From: Magicicada septendecula
Taxonomy: Eukaryota > Arthropoda > Insecta > Hemiptera > Cicadidae
Assembly (NCBI GenBank): GCA_034769895.1
Contig: CM068372.1
Span: forward strand, 437,972,958 to 438,036,957
Length of the DNA: 64,000 nt
Reading direction: 5' to 3'
The notes under the pieces were generated by a model, which made no database searches, was not told the DNA's origin, and saw nothing but the letters and a program-made list of their open reading frames with translations. Of this stretch, positions 1-10,954 are shown piece by piece. Numbering within the stretch: the first letter of the stretch is position 1; the number at the start of each line of letters is the position of its first letter. Both the position numbers and the translations under genes were made by a program.

Positions 1-123
1 ATGGCCCAAGATTCTATGGATCGAAACGTGAAAGTAGCAATAGAGGTAGTTCGAAAGAAGGGTTTACTTGAGGATGATGTATATTTGCGCGCGCCCTTTG
101 TGTGCGTGCGCATGCGTGTATAA
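1..123 (+). pseudogene. Short coding-like segment, possible LINE C-terminal tail
   Basis: A 40-codon frame opens at the first base and stops at 121-123. It begins MAQDSMDRN and continues IEVVRKKGLLEDD before turning into a GC-alternating stretch. The AQD...GL...DD pattern, followed by GATGAT, resembles the extreme C-terminus and GAT-rich tail of the LINE family seen elsewhere in this window. It could equally be the end of a host exon cut by the window edge, since a GT follows GATGAT. The start is not established because the frame may continue upstream. No function is assigned. Confidence 0.25.
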
Positions 124-1100
124 ATCTAAAAACGCTGTAGGCTAAACAAATGTAGTCTACTGAGACGTACACGGCCGTATTTAGAAACAAGTGGCTATGA
201 CATTTCAAAACGTGTATACAGGCGCACTTTGAGTCGAAATAAAGTAATTTAATTTAATGCTCAGTAGACGTTCCTCTTTCTTTCTCTTTTTAGTTAAAAA
301 CAGTTTTATAAATTCTATAACTCGGTTATATACTTGAAGAGTTTATTCTAATTTCAGCAGACTCTGATGAAATAATAATTTCGTCAACGGTGCTGACAAA
401 CGAGGATGAGGAGGAGGAGGAGCGCGCGGTTTTGTTTACTCCCGTCGGCATAAATAAGTAAATATGGTAAAAAAGTTGTTTATTAACTCTTACGTGGAGA
501 AGATACGACGTCAAACTTTAGCGACGACAACGACGAAGACAATGTTGGCAAAGTTTTCCAGTCATAACTTAGTTACGACAAGAAGTCTGGCTGGGGTGTG
601 TAGCGTGCGCTGGGAGTAGTAGAGAGAACATAGCCGTGTGTCCCGTCACGCTATCTACCGGCGGAATCTTAACACGCCGCTCGTTGCTTTGACAGTACTA
701 AATCGTCTCCATGCCTATCTGATACGTGCAAATTGCATATACACATACACTTCCGCAATTATATTATTATTGTGTGTGTGTGTGTGTGTCGTACACGTAA
801 TATATGTCTTACAAGTGTTGGAAATGCGACATCGGAACTTACCGGTATATTCGTATGGTGAACATCAAACGTACTGCATACAAAGTTGTGTAGCTTATAT
901 AGTATTTATAACTATGAGCTCCCGTGTTCGTACCGTGTTTTGATTTGACGCGGAAGGCCTATCGCTGTCACAGAATACACCGTCAGTGTTCCATAAGCTT
1001 TGTACATGTTCGTTCGGTGTACCGTCATTATATTGTGTCGGGAAAACCGACCGACAAAAGAAGGCGGGTAGAAAAGAAAAAACTCATACAAGAAGACGGC
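124..1100. other. No gene recognised
   Basis: This is mostly AT-rich, unstructured sequence with a GAGGAGGAG tract near 407-421 and a short (GT)n near 773-789. The small reading frames here lack domains and look like chance openings. Confidence 0.5.
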
Positions 1101-1415
1101 GCCGGCTAGCTCAGTGGAAGAGAACTCGCCATCCGCGGAGTTCATTCTTTATGCTGTGCTGTAGATTCGACTCCGGATCGAGGCGATCCAACCCCAACAA
1201 CCGACTGTTGGTGGAGTATAACAGTCTGAATGAGATAAGCGGAGCTCAAGCAGTAGCAACGGGACATTCAACCACAACCACGCTTCTCCTCACCATGGAT
1301 TACTTCTCATCACTGTATGGGGTTAAATATAGACTGATTACTCTTTGGAGATGGTGTGCCACGGCAGAAGCCATGGGCCCAATGCTTTAAGGAAGATGGC
1401 AATGATGATGATGGC
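1101..1415 (+). mobile_element. tRNA-derived SINE with (GAT)n-type tail
   Basis: The left end has RNA polymerase III promoter elements. An A-box-like TAGCTCAGTGG lies at 1107-1117 and a B-box-like GATTCGACTCC at 1164-1174, in the order and spacing of a tRNA gene. A body of about 225 bp follows, and the right end is GAT-rich (AATGATGATGATGG, about 1401-1415). No clear target site duplication was found, so the ends are approximate. The tail resembles the 3' tail of the LINE relic ending near 5219, which suggests, but does not prove, that that LINE mobilised it. Small reading frames crossing it are not genes. Confidence 0.65.
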
Positions 1416-3149
1416 GACCGACGACGAAGTGCAGCTGGTAGTAAGTTTCTTAACTATCTATTAGCAGACTTCATTAACCTCTCGATACCTGAAATTAGGA
1501 CGACCACTGAAGAGAGAGGATACCAGTGGTGCGTCACAAACTTCTTACCAGCAACTTAAGTAATGATTTTTTGATCCTACTCTATCAGAGGAGGGCGCAT
1601 GGGAGAGAGACAGGGGAGAAAGACGGGTAGACATAAGGGAATAGGGTCATTGAAATAGGCAGAATAAAGGCATGCCTACGGTACTGTGATCCAGGACTGA
1701 AGAGATGTCCTTTACCTATCAGTACCAACTCCACTCTCATTAACCCGTGTAGCCCAGATAAAGTAGGTTACGTCTAAACAGTGTTTTTTTTTTTTGAGAA
1801 AAAGTAAAGTAGAATAGATTTTATTAGTGAAATATATTAAAATTGATCTACTTTAGCAATTAGTAAGGGGACAACCCTTCAAATTAAAACCTGATTTTTC
1901 AAAAAAAAGTATTTATTTTAATATAATTTATCAAGAACACTAATTTAAACATAATGTTTCCCTGACAATTTGAAAGGTGTTCCAAAATTAATTTGGAATC
2001 GTGTTTTTTGCCCTAAAATCATTGTCACTGCAACTAATACACCAATGTCACGGTGTTTTCTGCTTACATAGTAGACAAGAATTCTGTCTCTGAAACTAAC
2101 GACATCAGTAAATCATAAGTTAAAGACTTTCCTTATAAAATTAGAATAATTAAAAAATGTAAAAAACAAGTAAATCTTCCATATTTATTTTAAAATATTT
2201 AATAATAATATTAAATAATATGTGCTTTATGAGAGAATAAAAAGTATGCAGTGACAGAGAATTAGAGGATCTGTTAACACACGCACCACGGGTATATGAC
2301 CGCGAGAGGGAACAAATTAGTAGAACGGTTGACGACTAAAGAAGAAGAAAGAACTTAATAATTTATTTTATTTACTTACTTTATTTGTAATAAATAATAA
2401 TAAAAAATAACGTTCCTACTTATTATATTTTTTTTTAATTATGCACATTTTAATAAAGAATAAACAACAATTTATATTAAAGTATTAATGCACAATTTAC
2501 ATTTTTGTATTTTAAAGGCGCATATCCATTATAAACCACAGGTATAGTTAAAGGTTTCCATATGGTGGCTATAACTTGACCGCATTTATCTCACAAAGAT
2601 GTGTTAGATCTCAAAATTGATGAGACTTTTTTGGTTTTTGAGTAAATAAAAGTTAAAGAAACTGGTTGAAAATGAGAAAAAAATCGTTTTCAAAGTATAT
2701 TATCTCCTATAAAGTGTTAGGCAAATGAATTAATTAACAAGGATGGCTTTAAATAAGCAGGTGAAAATTGAACGAATATAAAATATAATGTTGCATAAAT
2801 TAGGTGTAATTTCTTTCTTTAGATTGAACGTTAGAAACTCGTGTCACGAGAAATTATTCCGAATTTAAATTGATATACTTGATACAATAGTGAAAATGCG
2901 TACATTTGAAGATACTTTAAAAAATATACTTTAAAAATTTGTAATCCTTCACACCCTAATTTGAGGCAAACGTACTAAAGCGTTTTGCACAGCTTTTGGC
3001 TCCAGTAAAAAACTTCTTTTTTCGACTTTCTTTTTTTCGAATTAACCTCAAAAATGACTTACTTGAAGAATTAAACCCTTATCCAGTAAAAGGTAAGGAA
3101 ATGGGAACATCTCGTGAATCCTGGTATTAAGTTATAACGAGACAGATAA
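1416..3149. other. AT-rich, no gene recognised
   Basis: This is very AT-rich DNA with homopolymer runs. A short stretch at about 2285-2355 (reading YDREREQISRTVDD then a stop and GAAGAAGAA) faintly resembles a LINE C-terminus with a GAA tail, but it is too short to call. Nothing else is supported. Confidence 0.45.
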
Positions 3150-3873
3150 TTGAATGTGCTGTTGTTTGCTGACGACTTGCTTGTACTTCAAAATACAGAA
3201 TCTGATTTGCAAAAATCTGTTTCTAAGCTTCATCAGGTTTGAAAACAATACATTGTGAAAATCTCCACTATAAAAACAAAGGTAATGACATTTCTAGGTA
3301 ACGAGCCAATAAGAACAAAAATAATGATTAGTGATCAAATTCTAGAACAGGTGAGCCACTTTAATTATTTTGAAAATTATATTGGCTATGATAGAAATTA
3401 TTATACTGATTTTAAGTTTGGTATGTTCCAGACGATCTGTGGATCAATTAACCGTATTTTTAGAAACAAAGTATGTTGAGATAGAAAATTAAAGTTTTAC
3501 AAAGTTATGGTACCTGTACTGTCCTATGGGTGTCAATTATGGACAGCAACAACAACAACAAGACAGTAAAATACAGGCCTCGGAAATGGTATTCTTAAGA
3601 GGAGTTAAAAGGTGTTTTAACCTTGATCGTATAAAGAATGAGCCCATAAGCGAAGAGTTGCAAGTTTTTAACTTGAATGAAAAATTAAAAGATTACAAAC
3701 AACGGTGGAAAAATCACTTAGAAAGAATGTCAGGTTCACGAATGGCCAATAAAGTGTGAAAATACAAACTTACAGGCACAGGTATGTGGGTAAACCCAGG
3801 AAGAGATGTCTGGAGGATTTTTGAAGGCGGAACAGGCAACATCTTGCCTATGCAGTGTTGTGAAGATGATGAT
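3150..3873 (+). pseudogene. LINE reverse transcriptase relic (FADD to C-terminus)
   Basis: The reverse transcriptase motif C is visible as LLFADDLLVLQNTESDLQ, with the catalytic FADD at 3165-3176. The downstream thumb and C-terminal landmarks follow in order: an ISTIKTKVMTF segment, EQVSHFNYFENYIGYD, CGSINRIFRNK, and then degraded versions of VLSYG, the N-E-P-I segment and KPRKRC. Stops and frameshifts interrupt it throughout. The end carries GAAGATGATGATC, like the GAT tail of the next copy. The 5' part, including endonuclease and fingers, is missing, as expected from 5' truncation. The family matches the copies at 4060, 37120 and 54410. It is non-functional. Confidence 0.85.
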
Positions 3874-3891
3874 CTAGTCAAACGTTGAAGT

Positions 3892-3934
3892 AGGCAAACG
3901 TTGAAGTAGGCAAACGTTCCGACGGAGAGGGTTG
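3892..3934. repeat. 16-bp tandem duplication
   Basis: AAACGTTGAAGTAGGC occurs twice in tandem and is followed by a partial third copy (AAACGTT). It lies between two LINE relics. Confidence 0.8.
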
Positions 3935-4059
3935 GCAAGTAGACGAGAGATGGGCGTCAAGACTGCCTGGTCAGAACAGCCCTTGAATTTACAACACTAG
4001 CCCTTGTTGTGTACTAACGCTACAAATCCATACACTACTTAAGGTGTAATTATTCTTAG

Positions 4060-5219
4060 TTACGTGTATGACATAAGCGCGGTACTATGGGCAGTAATGA
4101 CAAGGAAAGGGATCCCACAAAATCTAATTAGAGCAATACAGAGTCTGTTTATGGAGAATAAAATCTTAATAGAAGCAGGGAGACCGAGAACAGCTCTTTC
4201 CCTTTTTAATTTATATATTGACGATCTCATACAAAACTGGCAGATGTGTCTTCCAGACCACATTATGATTGGTCACTCTACAATTGGCATTTTGTTGTTT
4301 GCGGACGATCAGGCTATTCTGTCGGACTCTGAAAACAGATTGCAGATGGGGATACATTGTTAAATGGAATCTGCAAAGACTCTGGATTGCAGATATCCAC
4401 AATTAAAACCAAGGTGATGGCTTTTTGTGGAACTGATCCCGTACGGGCAAAAATTGTTATAGATGGTAGTGTCCTGGAAGAAGTTATAGTACGGGACTTA
4501 TCATAATAAGGTTTGCGGTTACGCAATAGTAACAGCTCTTCCCCGCCCATCGCCCACCAGCGTTGTCGCACGTTACACTTGGTTATGCGTAGGCAAAGGC
4601 GGGGCCTCGCATATTATAACATACCGCAGTGGCCTCGAAGCTTATTATGATACGTCTCACATAATAGCAGTATTGAATACCTGGGCTACAGTGTGTCTTA
4701 TAATGCAAGCAACGACGTGGTCCATAAGTTGCATAAGTTCAACTTTATGTGCGGGACCATCAAGCGAACTTTTAAGTCAGCTAGTAAAGGAATTACGCCT
4801 AAAATTGTACAATGGAATGGGAATTAGCAAAATTGTGGCTCTTCCCACACTTCTTTATGGGTCTGAGAATTGGACTTTAACGAAAGGCCAGGCCAGTCGC
4901 ATCCAAGCGGCTGAAATGAGATTTCTTAGGCACGTGGCAGGGTATACTCTCCATGGTCATAGAAGAAACACAGATATACGGCAGGAACTGAATATTATGA
5001 GTATACTCTACAGGATCGCCCAGTATCGGCTGAATTGGTGGGGACATCTTTGCGGAGTGGATGACTGCCACATCCCCAAACAACTATGGACTATAAGCCG
5101 AGGGGACGGAGAGCTGTGGGACGTCCGAGGAAGCGGTGGAGTGACCAGCTGTAACATTTGCCTATTTGAGACCGGAACAAACCATTCTTGGTTTAAAGCT
5201 TGAGGATGATGATGATGAC
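4060..5219 (+). pseudogene. LINE reverse transcriptase relic, split by a small element
   Basis: This is the same LINE family as the copy just upstream. It starts inside the polymerase palm (VLWAVMTRKGIPQNLIRAIQ), has a shortened motif B region (LSLFNLYIDDLIQNW), and has motif C as GILLFADDQAILSDS (FADD about 4298-4309). After a 168-bp inverted-repeat insertion the frame resumes as IEYLGYSVSYN, then LLYGSENWTLT, RIQAAEMRFLR, a degraded KPRGR...RPRKRW region and TGTNHSWFKA before a stop near 5201. The 3' end is GAGGATGATGATGATGAC. Several stops and frameshifts make it inactive. Its C-terminus is the best in-window relative of the 96-bp tandem unit at 8721. Confidence 0.88.
4491..4659. mobile_element. 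Small inverted-repeat element (MITE) inside a LINE
   Basis: Near-mirror termini are visible: ACGGGACTTATCATAATAAG at 4491-4510 and CTTATTATGATACGTCTCA at 4641-4659. The interior is GC-richer and non-coding. The LINE frame flanks it (LEEV before, IEYLGYS after), which shows it is an insertion. TTATAGTA and TAATAGCA at the two edges match at 6 of 8 positions and could be a decayed 8-bp target duplication, which would point to hAT; this is not firm. Confidence 0.65.
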
Positions 5220-5409
5220 ATAAGCGTGGTCGCTGTGGCAGATTTGTCATTGCACCTGATGTGTTGAATAACCCATTTCTCTCATTTCCTCTCCCACACT
5301 TTCTCTTAACGTTAGTAAGCTGGTTTCCAGTCGCTCTCTACTCTTCTCGATGTTTAGCACTGTATGAATCTTCAAATTCAAAGTATGAGTGTTACTACAT
5401 ATAGGCCTA

Positions 5410-5830
5410 TTCCACTATTTTGGCCATATATTCCAAACAGCCTTTGTTTTTAATTTTATCTTCTATTCTTTTCTTCAAGCGTGATGTTGATGAAGTTCCA
5501 TAACTTCTACGCATGCGCCTAATTAGCTGGGCTATTCTCCTTTTCAAACGCTGTAAGAAGCTGCTGTTCTTTTGAACGCGTCCTTATTCGAAAAGCCTCA
5601 AATAAACTTTCTTATTCTTAAACTTTTCTTTCCAACGTATCTTCATCATTCTTCTAGACCACCACCATTTCCTTTCATACAAAGCAACGTTCCAGTCATA
5701 ACTCTCCAACAAGTTCTTCTTCGTCTTTAAACTGATATTCTTCAAAGTGAATAGGTTTTTCCTCTTACTGATTACACGCTTAGCCTGACAGATTCTCCTT
5801 TTAATATCTTCCGCGAACATCGCCCACCAC
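5410..5830 (-). pseudogene. LINE C-terminal relic, antisense
   Basis: On the minus strand, reading from 5820, the frame gives DIKRRICQAKRVISKRKN, NISLKTKKNLLESYDWNVALY and RRMMKIRWKEK. These match the post-polymerase region of a second LINE family (pattern I..RI..AK.AF..KK, SVALYG, RRMLKI.W). After a frameshift it continues as SFLQRLKRRIAQLIRRMRRS. It is truncated at both ends, and no polymerase catalytic residues are present. Confidence 0.75.
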
Positions 5831-5949
5831 TTGTGACTTCACTCCCTAAGTGGTTGAAGAAGTCATTTACTTCTTACAGGACGCCGAGAACCCCAACTTT
5901 TGTTTTAATTCTATTTCCTTAATGTCTACTGGAAACTGATAATTTCGTC

Positions 5950-6400
5950 TTCTGTTGAACGAGCGAAGCGAGTTCTCAGTTTTAACTCTACCGTTTGGCA
6001 TTTGTCTGTCTGTCTGTCTATCTGTTTGGGATATGTCTCACGATAACTTTTGCACGCATCAACCGACTTTCGTAAAAGTTGTCCTACGCAATCTTCTTGT
6101 TTTTAAGATTGATCCTCAAAAAATAGGGGGGCGGGCAAGAGGAAAAAATATACAGGGATCGAAAATCTTAAAAAATCGTAAAAGCTCGTGTGAGGTATCA
6201 AGTTAAAGAAAATTTTAACCACAATCTGGATACAATGTTCATTTTTCAAAATATAAGAATTTTCGGCTGTCGAAGCCCCCAAATGGGTGAAAAGTTTGCT
6301 AAAATCGCAAAAATTAAAGAGATTTTTAACAAGAATCTGAATGTTGGTAGTATTCTAAACTTACGTTTTGGAAATTCTAAAAACTTTATAGTCTAGAGCC
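5950..6400. repeat. Possible dispersed non-coding repeat
   Basis: The segment opens with AACGAGCGAAGCGAGTTCTC, followed by a (TGTC)n-like run and a CGATAACTTTTG context. That composition looks like a dispersed arthropod repeat rather than unique DNA. A weakly similar style (TGTCTGTGTGTC, then GCGAACGATAACTG) appears near 31435-31475. The small frames across it show no domains. Family and ends are unknown. Confidence 0.35.
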
Positions 6401-7149
6401 CAGTAAAAACATTAAAACTATTATTATTTTTACTTGTGAAAATCGAGCAGCCTGTCAGACTGAAAGTAAATGTAACACAGATCCGTGTGTTTCTAAATTT
6501 TAGCGTTTACTGTAAGTTTACGTCTTCTACTAAGTTGTTGTGTTACTAAGAAATAGTAGAATAATTGTGATTTTGTAATTTTTTCCGTAAATTAAACATT
6601 ATCTAAATGTTGTTCGTTCAAAATAGTAAGAGAGTTTTGCAGCTCAGGGAGCGTAATATTTTATTTTTTACTTTGTTATTACAAAGATATTATTAAATTC
6701 AAATAGCATGACCATCATGTACGTGATCTGTACAACATGCACAAAATAAAACTATCGTTAAAGAGGAAGAAGTTCTTGCTTAAGTATCGTTTATATTTTA
6801 ATACGTACCAAATCGAGTGTGCGATGGTTTTGTTATATTTTTTATTTTCACCGACTCACGTTTTTGACAAAATTTATTTAAAATATACCAAAATGTAAAG
6901 AATTAAAATACTGTTACTAGTGCGTACATTTTGTAGACTTATCTAGGACTTCGTTTTTATCTAACGAGGTTTTCAAGTCGCGTAATAGTAGCGAACGTAA
7001 AACCCTTAAGCGTATTACTTAAGTGTTTTATACTTTACTTAAGCTTGGGACCGTATTTTCCATCTCGCCCATTGTCTCATTCGACTGTCGAACCAAGAAT
7101 AGTTAAATCTTCATACTGTACTTCTCTGTTATTGGATTACATGTTGGTA
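6401..7149. other. AT-rich, no gene recognised
   Basis: AT-rich sequence with scattered CTTAAG-type short palindromes around 7008-7045. No coding or structural signal is supported. Confidence 0.5.
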
Positions 7150-7690
7150 GGAATCTTCTTATTCTTCTCCACGTCAAGGTATAGGCTTACAGCCTGTTCC
7201 GACTTCACTGAAACCATCTCTTCCTTGGTCTACCTATAGGTACCACGTCTTCCCTGAGGTCTGTATTGTATTACTTGTTTAGGTAGCCTCATATCTTCCG
7301 TTCTCTCGATATGCCGGCTCCATTTTACTTGTCCTTCCCTTATTCTGCTGGCCATAGAATATACATTTAGCTCAGTTCTTATATCTTCATTTCGTATTTG
7401 ATCTCTAAGGATGCAACTTTTGGTTTTCCTCAAGAACTTCATTTCACTTGTTTGTATTCTTCGTTCATCATTTCTCGTCATCGTCCAAGTTTCACTTCCA
7501 TAAGTTAAAACAGGTGTTGCCACTACTTTATAGTATTTTATCTTGTAGTAAGACATACTTCATTGGTAAGAATACTTCATTTAAAATCCATTCAATTCTT
7601 CGTATACGTTTAGCAGTAAAGATAGCATTTTACATGAGTCTTATCGCTCCAGCTACACTCAGACTTAACACTTCTCAGTACAACTAACAT
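7150..7690 (-). pseudogene. LINE C-terminal relic, antisense
   Basis: An uninterrupted minus-strand stretch of about 108 codons (7230-7556) gives TPVLTYGSETWTMTRNDE, RIQTSEMKFLRK, IRNEDIRTELNVYSM and RLPKQVIQYRPQGRRG. It is followed by GRPRKRWFQ just downstream after a frameshift. These are the standard C-terminal landmarks of the LINE family at 3150 and 4060. Palm motifs are absent, so the copy is 5'-truncated. It is a relic despite the fairly long frame. Confidence 0.85.
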
Positions 7691-7907
7691 TTTTATTCGT
7701 AAATCGAGTCATAGGATTCTGCGGTAGCCCATATCTGTTCAGAGCAGACGAAAAATCGGCTGAGCAGGGAGAGAAGAGGAGAGAGGGCTGAGACTCAGAC
7801 ATGAGCTCAACTAATAAAAGTACACTCGACTCTGTTAGAGTTGCTGAAGGTAGAGGTAGGGCGGCGCGGCGCTCCGAGGTTTTCTAGTGCTTTTCACACT
7901 GTGCAGG

Positions 7908-7917
7908 GAGAGAGAGA

Positions 7918-7950
<33 letters not shown>

Positions 7951-7959
7951 TGAGAGAGA
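7908..7959. repeat. (AG)n microsatellite
   Basis: An AG dinucleotide tract of about 50 bp with two TG interruptions. The serine/leucine-rich reading frame on the opposite strand is an artefact of it. Confidence 0.95.
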
Positions 7960-8210
7960 CATAATAATAATTAGGGTAGCAGTGCTCTCTGCAGGGGGAC
8001 AATGTCAGAACACTTGAGTTCATCGTTCATTATCCGTACAATTGCGTCGTGTCCGCGTCCACGCGCACGCACACACACGAGCGCCAACAATTCTGGCAAC
8101 CTTATCGGCTAACGCACTAAAAGCTGTAGAGCGAAACGATCCTCGGGCGCCTCCTGTGCATTATCCTACACATCAAAGCTTTTAAAAACCTGTACCGAAC
8201 ACTGTTTTCT

Positions 8211-8228
8211 GTGTGTGTGTGTGTGTGT
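8211..8228. repeat. (GT)n microsatellite
   Basis: Nine perfect GT units in otherwise unremarkable sequence. The surrounding 8000-8670 shows no gene. Confidence 0.9.
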
Positions 8229-8670
8229 AAGGCGCATATGTTAATGTAACAAACTAACCTCGAGGAAAATTTACTCTGCACAGATTTTCACAAAATAAAA
8301 GTGTTACGTGACGGCGATAGTCCTTCAGGTGAAGTTAAACCGACACCAGAGACAGTAAACACAATTGGTAATTTTATTAAACATTTTTATCCAAATAGCG
8401 TTTAATTCAGCAAGCGTTTATTCACAAATGCAATAATACAGTACAACTGTTGTGGGAGATTATCCAAATTGACGGATAATCCGCTAACTTTGGCCAGCAG
8501 TAATAAGTTATATGATAAAAGTTAGTCTATACAATTTGAAAGAACACAAAAATGTAATAACAAGCGTTTGGAAATTAACCAATTCAGGATGTTATATTCT
8601 CATAGGGATCGATTTGCTTTTAGCTGCTAAAAGGGACACATATACATATTTTCCAGAAGGCACAGAAATT

Positions 8671-8720
8671 GTACAAATTTTCATCACCATAATCTTCAGC
8701 AAGGATCAAACCAAAAATGG
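8671..8720 (-). mobile_element. LINE 3' end continuing from the 96-bp array
   Basis: On the minus strand the last array unit runs into THHFWFDPC and a stop near 8696, then into GAAGATTATGGTGATG. This parallels TNHSWFKA, a stop and GAGGATGATGATGATG at the end of the LINE relic near 5219. It therefore looks like the true 3' end of a LINE copy whose last codons were tandemly multiplied. Confidence 0.7.
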
Positions 8721-10256
8721 TGTGTTCCGGTCCAAAGCAGATACTGTTGACTAGAGCGGTCACTCCAACGCTTCTTAGGACGTCTCACACATCTCCGTCC
8801 TTTCGGCTTATAATGGTGTGTTCCGGTCCAAAGCAGATACTGTAGACTAGAGCGGTCACTCCAACGCTTCTCAGGACGTCTCACACATCTGCGTCCTTTC
8901 GGCTTATAATGGTGTGTTCCGGTCCGAAGCAGATACTGTAGACTAGAGCGGTCACTCCAACGCTTCTCAGGACGTCTCACACATCTCCGTCCTTTCGGCT
9001 TATAATGGTGTGTTCCGGTCCGAAGCAGATACTGTAGACTAGAGCGGTCACTCCAACGCTTCTTAGGACGTCTCACACATCTCCGTCCTTTCGGCTTATA
9101 ATGGTGTGTTCCGGTCCAAAGCAGATACTGTAGACTACAGCGGTCACTCCAACGCTTCTCAGGACGTCTCACACATCTGCGTCCTTTCGGCTTATAATGG
9201 TGTGTTCCGGTCCGAAGCAGATACTGTAGACTAGAGCGGTCACTCCAACGCTTCTCAGGACGTCTCACACATCTCCGTCCTTTCGGCTTATAATGGTGTG
9301 TTCCGGTCCCAAGCAGATACTGTAGACTAGAGCGGTCACTCCAACGCTTCTCAGGACGTCTCACACATCTGCGTCCTTTCGGCTTATAATGGTGTGTTCC
9401 GGTCCGAAGCAGATACTGTAGACTAGAGCGGTCACTCCAACGCTTCTCAGGACGTCTCACACATCTCCGTCCTTTCGGCTTATAATGGTGTGTTCCGGTC
9501 CAAAGCAGATACTGTAGACTACAGCGGTCACTCCAACGCTTCTCAGGACGTCTCACACATCTGCGTCCTTTCGGCTTATAATGGTGTGTTCCGGTCCGAA
9601 GCAGATACTGTAGACTAGAGCGGTCACTCCAACGCTTCTCAGGACGTCTCACACATCTCCGTCCTTTCGGCTTATAATGGTGTGTTCCGGTCCCAAGCAG
9701 ATACTGTAGACTACAGCGGTCACTCCAACGCTTCTCAGGACGTCTCACACATCTGCGTCCTTTCGGCTTATAATGGTGTGTTCCGGTCCGAAGCAGATAC
9801 TGTAGACTACAGCGGTCACTCCAACGCTTCTCAGGACGTCTCACACATCTCCGTCCTTTCGGCTTATAATGGTGTGTTCCGGTCCGAAGCAGATACTGTA
9901 GACTAGAGCGGTCACTCCAACGCTTCTTAGGACGTCTCACACATCTCCGTCCTTTCGGCTTATAATGGTGTGTTCCGGTCCGAAGCAGATACTGTAGACT
10001 AGAGCGGTCACTCCAACGCTTCTTAGGACGTCTCACACATCTCCGTCCTTTCGGCTTATAATGGTGTGTTCCGGTCCAAAGCAGATACTGTAGACTACAG
10101 CGGTCACTCCAACGCTTCTCAGGACGTCTCACACATCTCCGTCCTTTCGGCTTATAATGGTGTGTTCCGGTCCGAAGCAGATACTGTAGACTAGAGCGGT
10201 CACTCCAACGCTTCTCAGGACGTCTCACACATCTCCGTCCTTTCGGCTTATAATGG
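8721..10256 (-). repeat. 96-bp tandem array, 16 copies, derived from LINE C-terminus
   Basis: Unit starts are spaced exactly 96 bp apart from 8721 to 10161, giving 16 full units with no indels. On the minus strand each unit encodes 32 residues, including HHYKPKGRRCVRRP, KRWSDR and LQYLL.TGT. Because 96 is divisible by 3, the reading frame stays open for about 510 codons (8696-10228). The unit aligns with the LINE C-terminus near 5085-5190 (KPRGR...RPRKRW...ETGTNHSW). Units differ at a few fixed sites: W/R/G before TGT, S or C after SDR, and E or K before KRW. A functional protein is unlikely. A neutral LINE-derived minisatellite is the simplest reading. Confidence 0.93.
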
Positions 10257-10920
10257 TGTATAATTAATTTCGGCCTATAATTAATTTAACTCATACACTT
10301 TATATAACATTCCTATAATGACGTGTATGTGTATTTGGGGTTCAGGTGTATCTGTAATAATAACTCTATGTAACTTGTAACGGTATTTCAAATTTATTTA
10401 GTAATAATAAAATTGTGTGCAAGGCACTTGATTCGACTTAAAACATTCATTATTGCTTTGTTACTATGCCGTAAGGCTTACACTCTATACATCCTTAATG
10501 ACTAAATATTCTATTCTAATAATTACTTTATTAAAATATCATTTCCTGACTACTCAGTCAATTTGTGTGCTTCTAAATATCAATTTTTAAATATCATTTT
10601 TAGATATTGTAACGAAATTCAAAATATTAATAGCTACTGAATTTATCTTTCTTTTTCAGTACTGATTTATAAAACGCTAATTTTTACTTAAATGCTTTGC
10701 ATTCTTTTCATTTCAATACTAATTCGAGCTCTTGTTTACGTTAATCTTACTTCAATAATATCTACTATTTTAACTCTATATTTACAAGAAACATTGGCTT
10801 TTAACTTTAAAATAAAAAAAGAATGTTTTATATTGTCTTTAAGTTAATTGTTCGATTAAGAGATAAATAAGTTGTTTATCACCTTATTGTTGTCAATCAT
10901 ACTCAATCGCAATTGTTCTA
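10257..10920. other. AT-rich flank of the array, no gene recognised
   Basis: Right after the array, TATAATTAATTT occurs twice, separated by CGGCC, so the junction is itself rearranged. The rest is AT-rich without supported features. Confidence 0.5.
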
Positions 10921-10954
10921 TCTGTAATCGTCGTCGTGTCGAACTCTAGCGTCA

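Noticed and set aside
8696-10228. 510-codon minus-strand frame as a host repeat protein gene
   Set aside because: It is wholly made of a 96-bp tandem unit derived from a LINE C-terminus and has no non-repeat domain. Kept as a repeat and as a finding instead.
8721-10256. CRISPR-like repeat-spacer array
   Set aside because: The whole 96 bp is repeated with no variable spacers, and the context is animal DNA.
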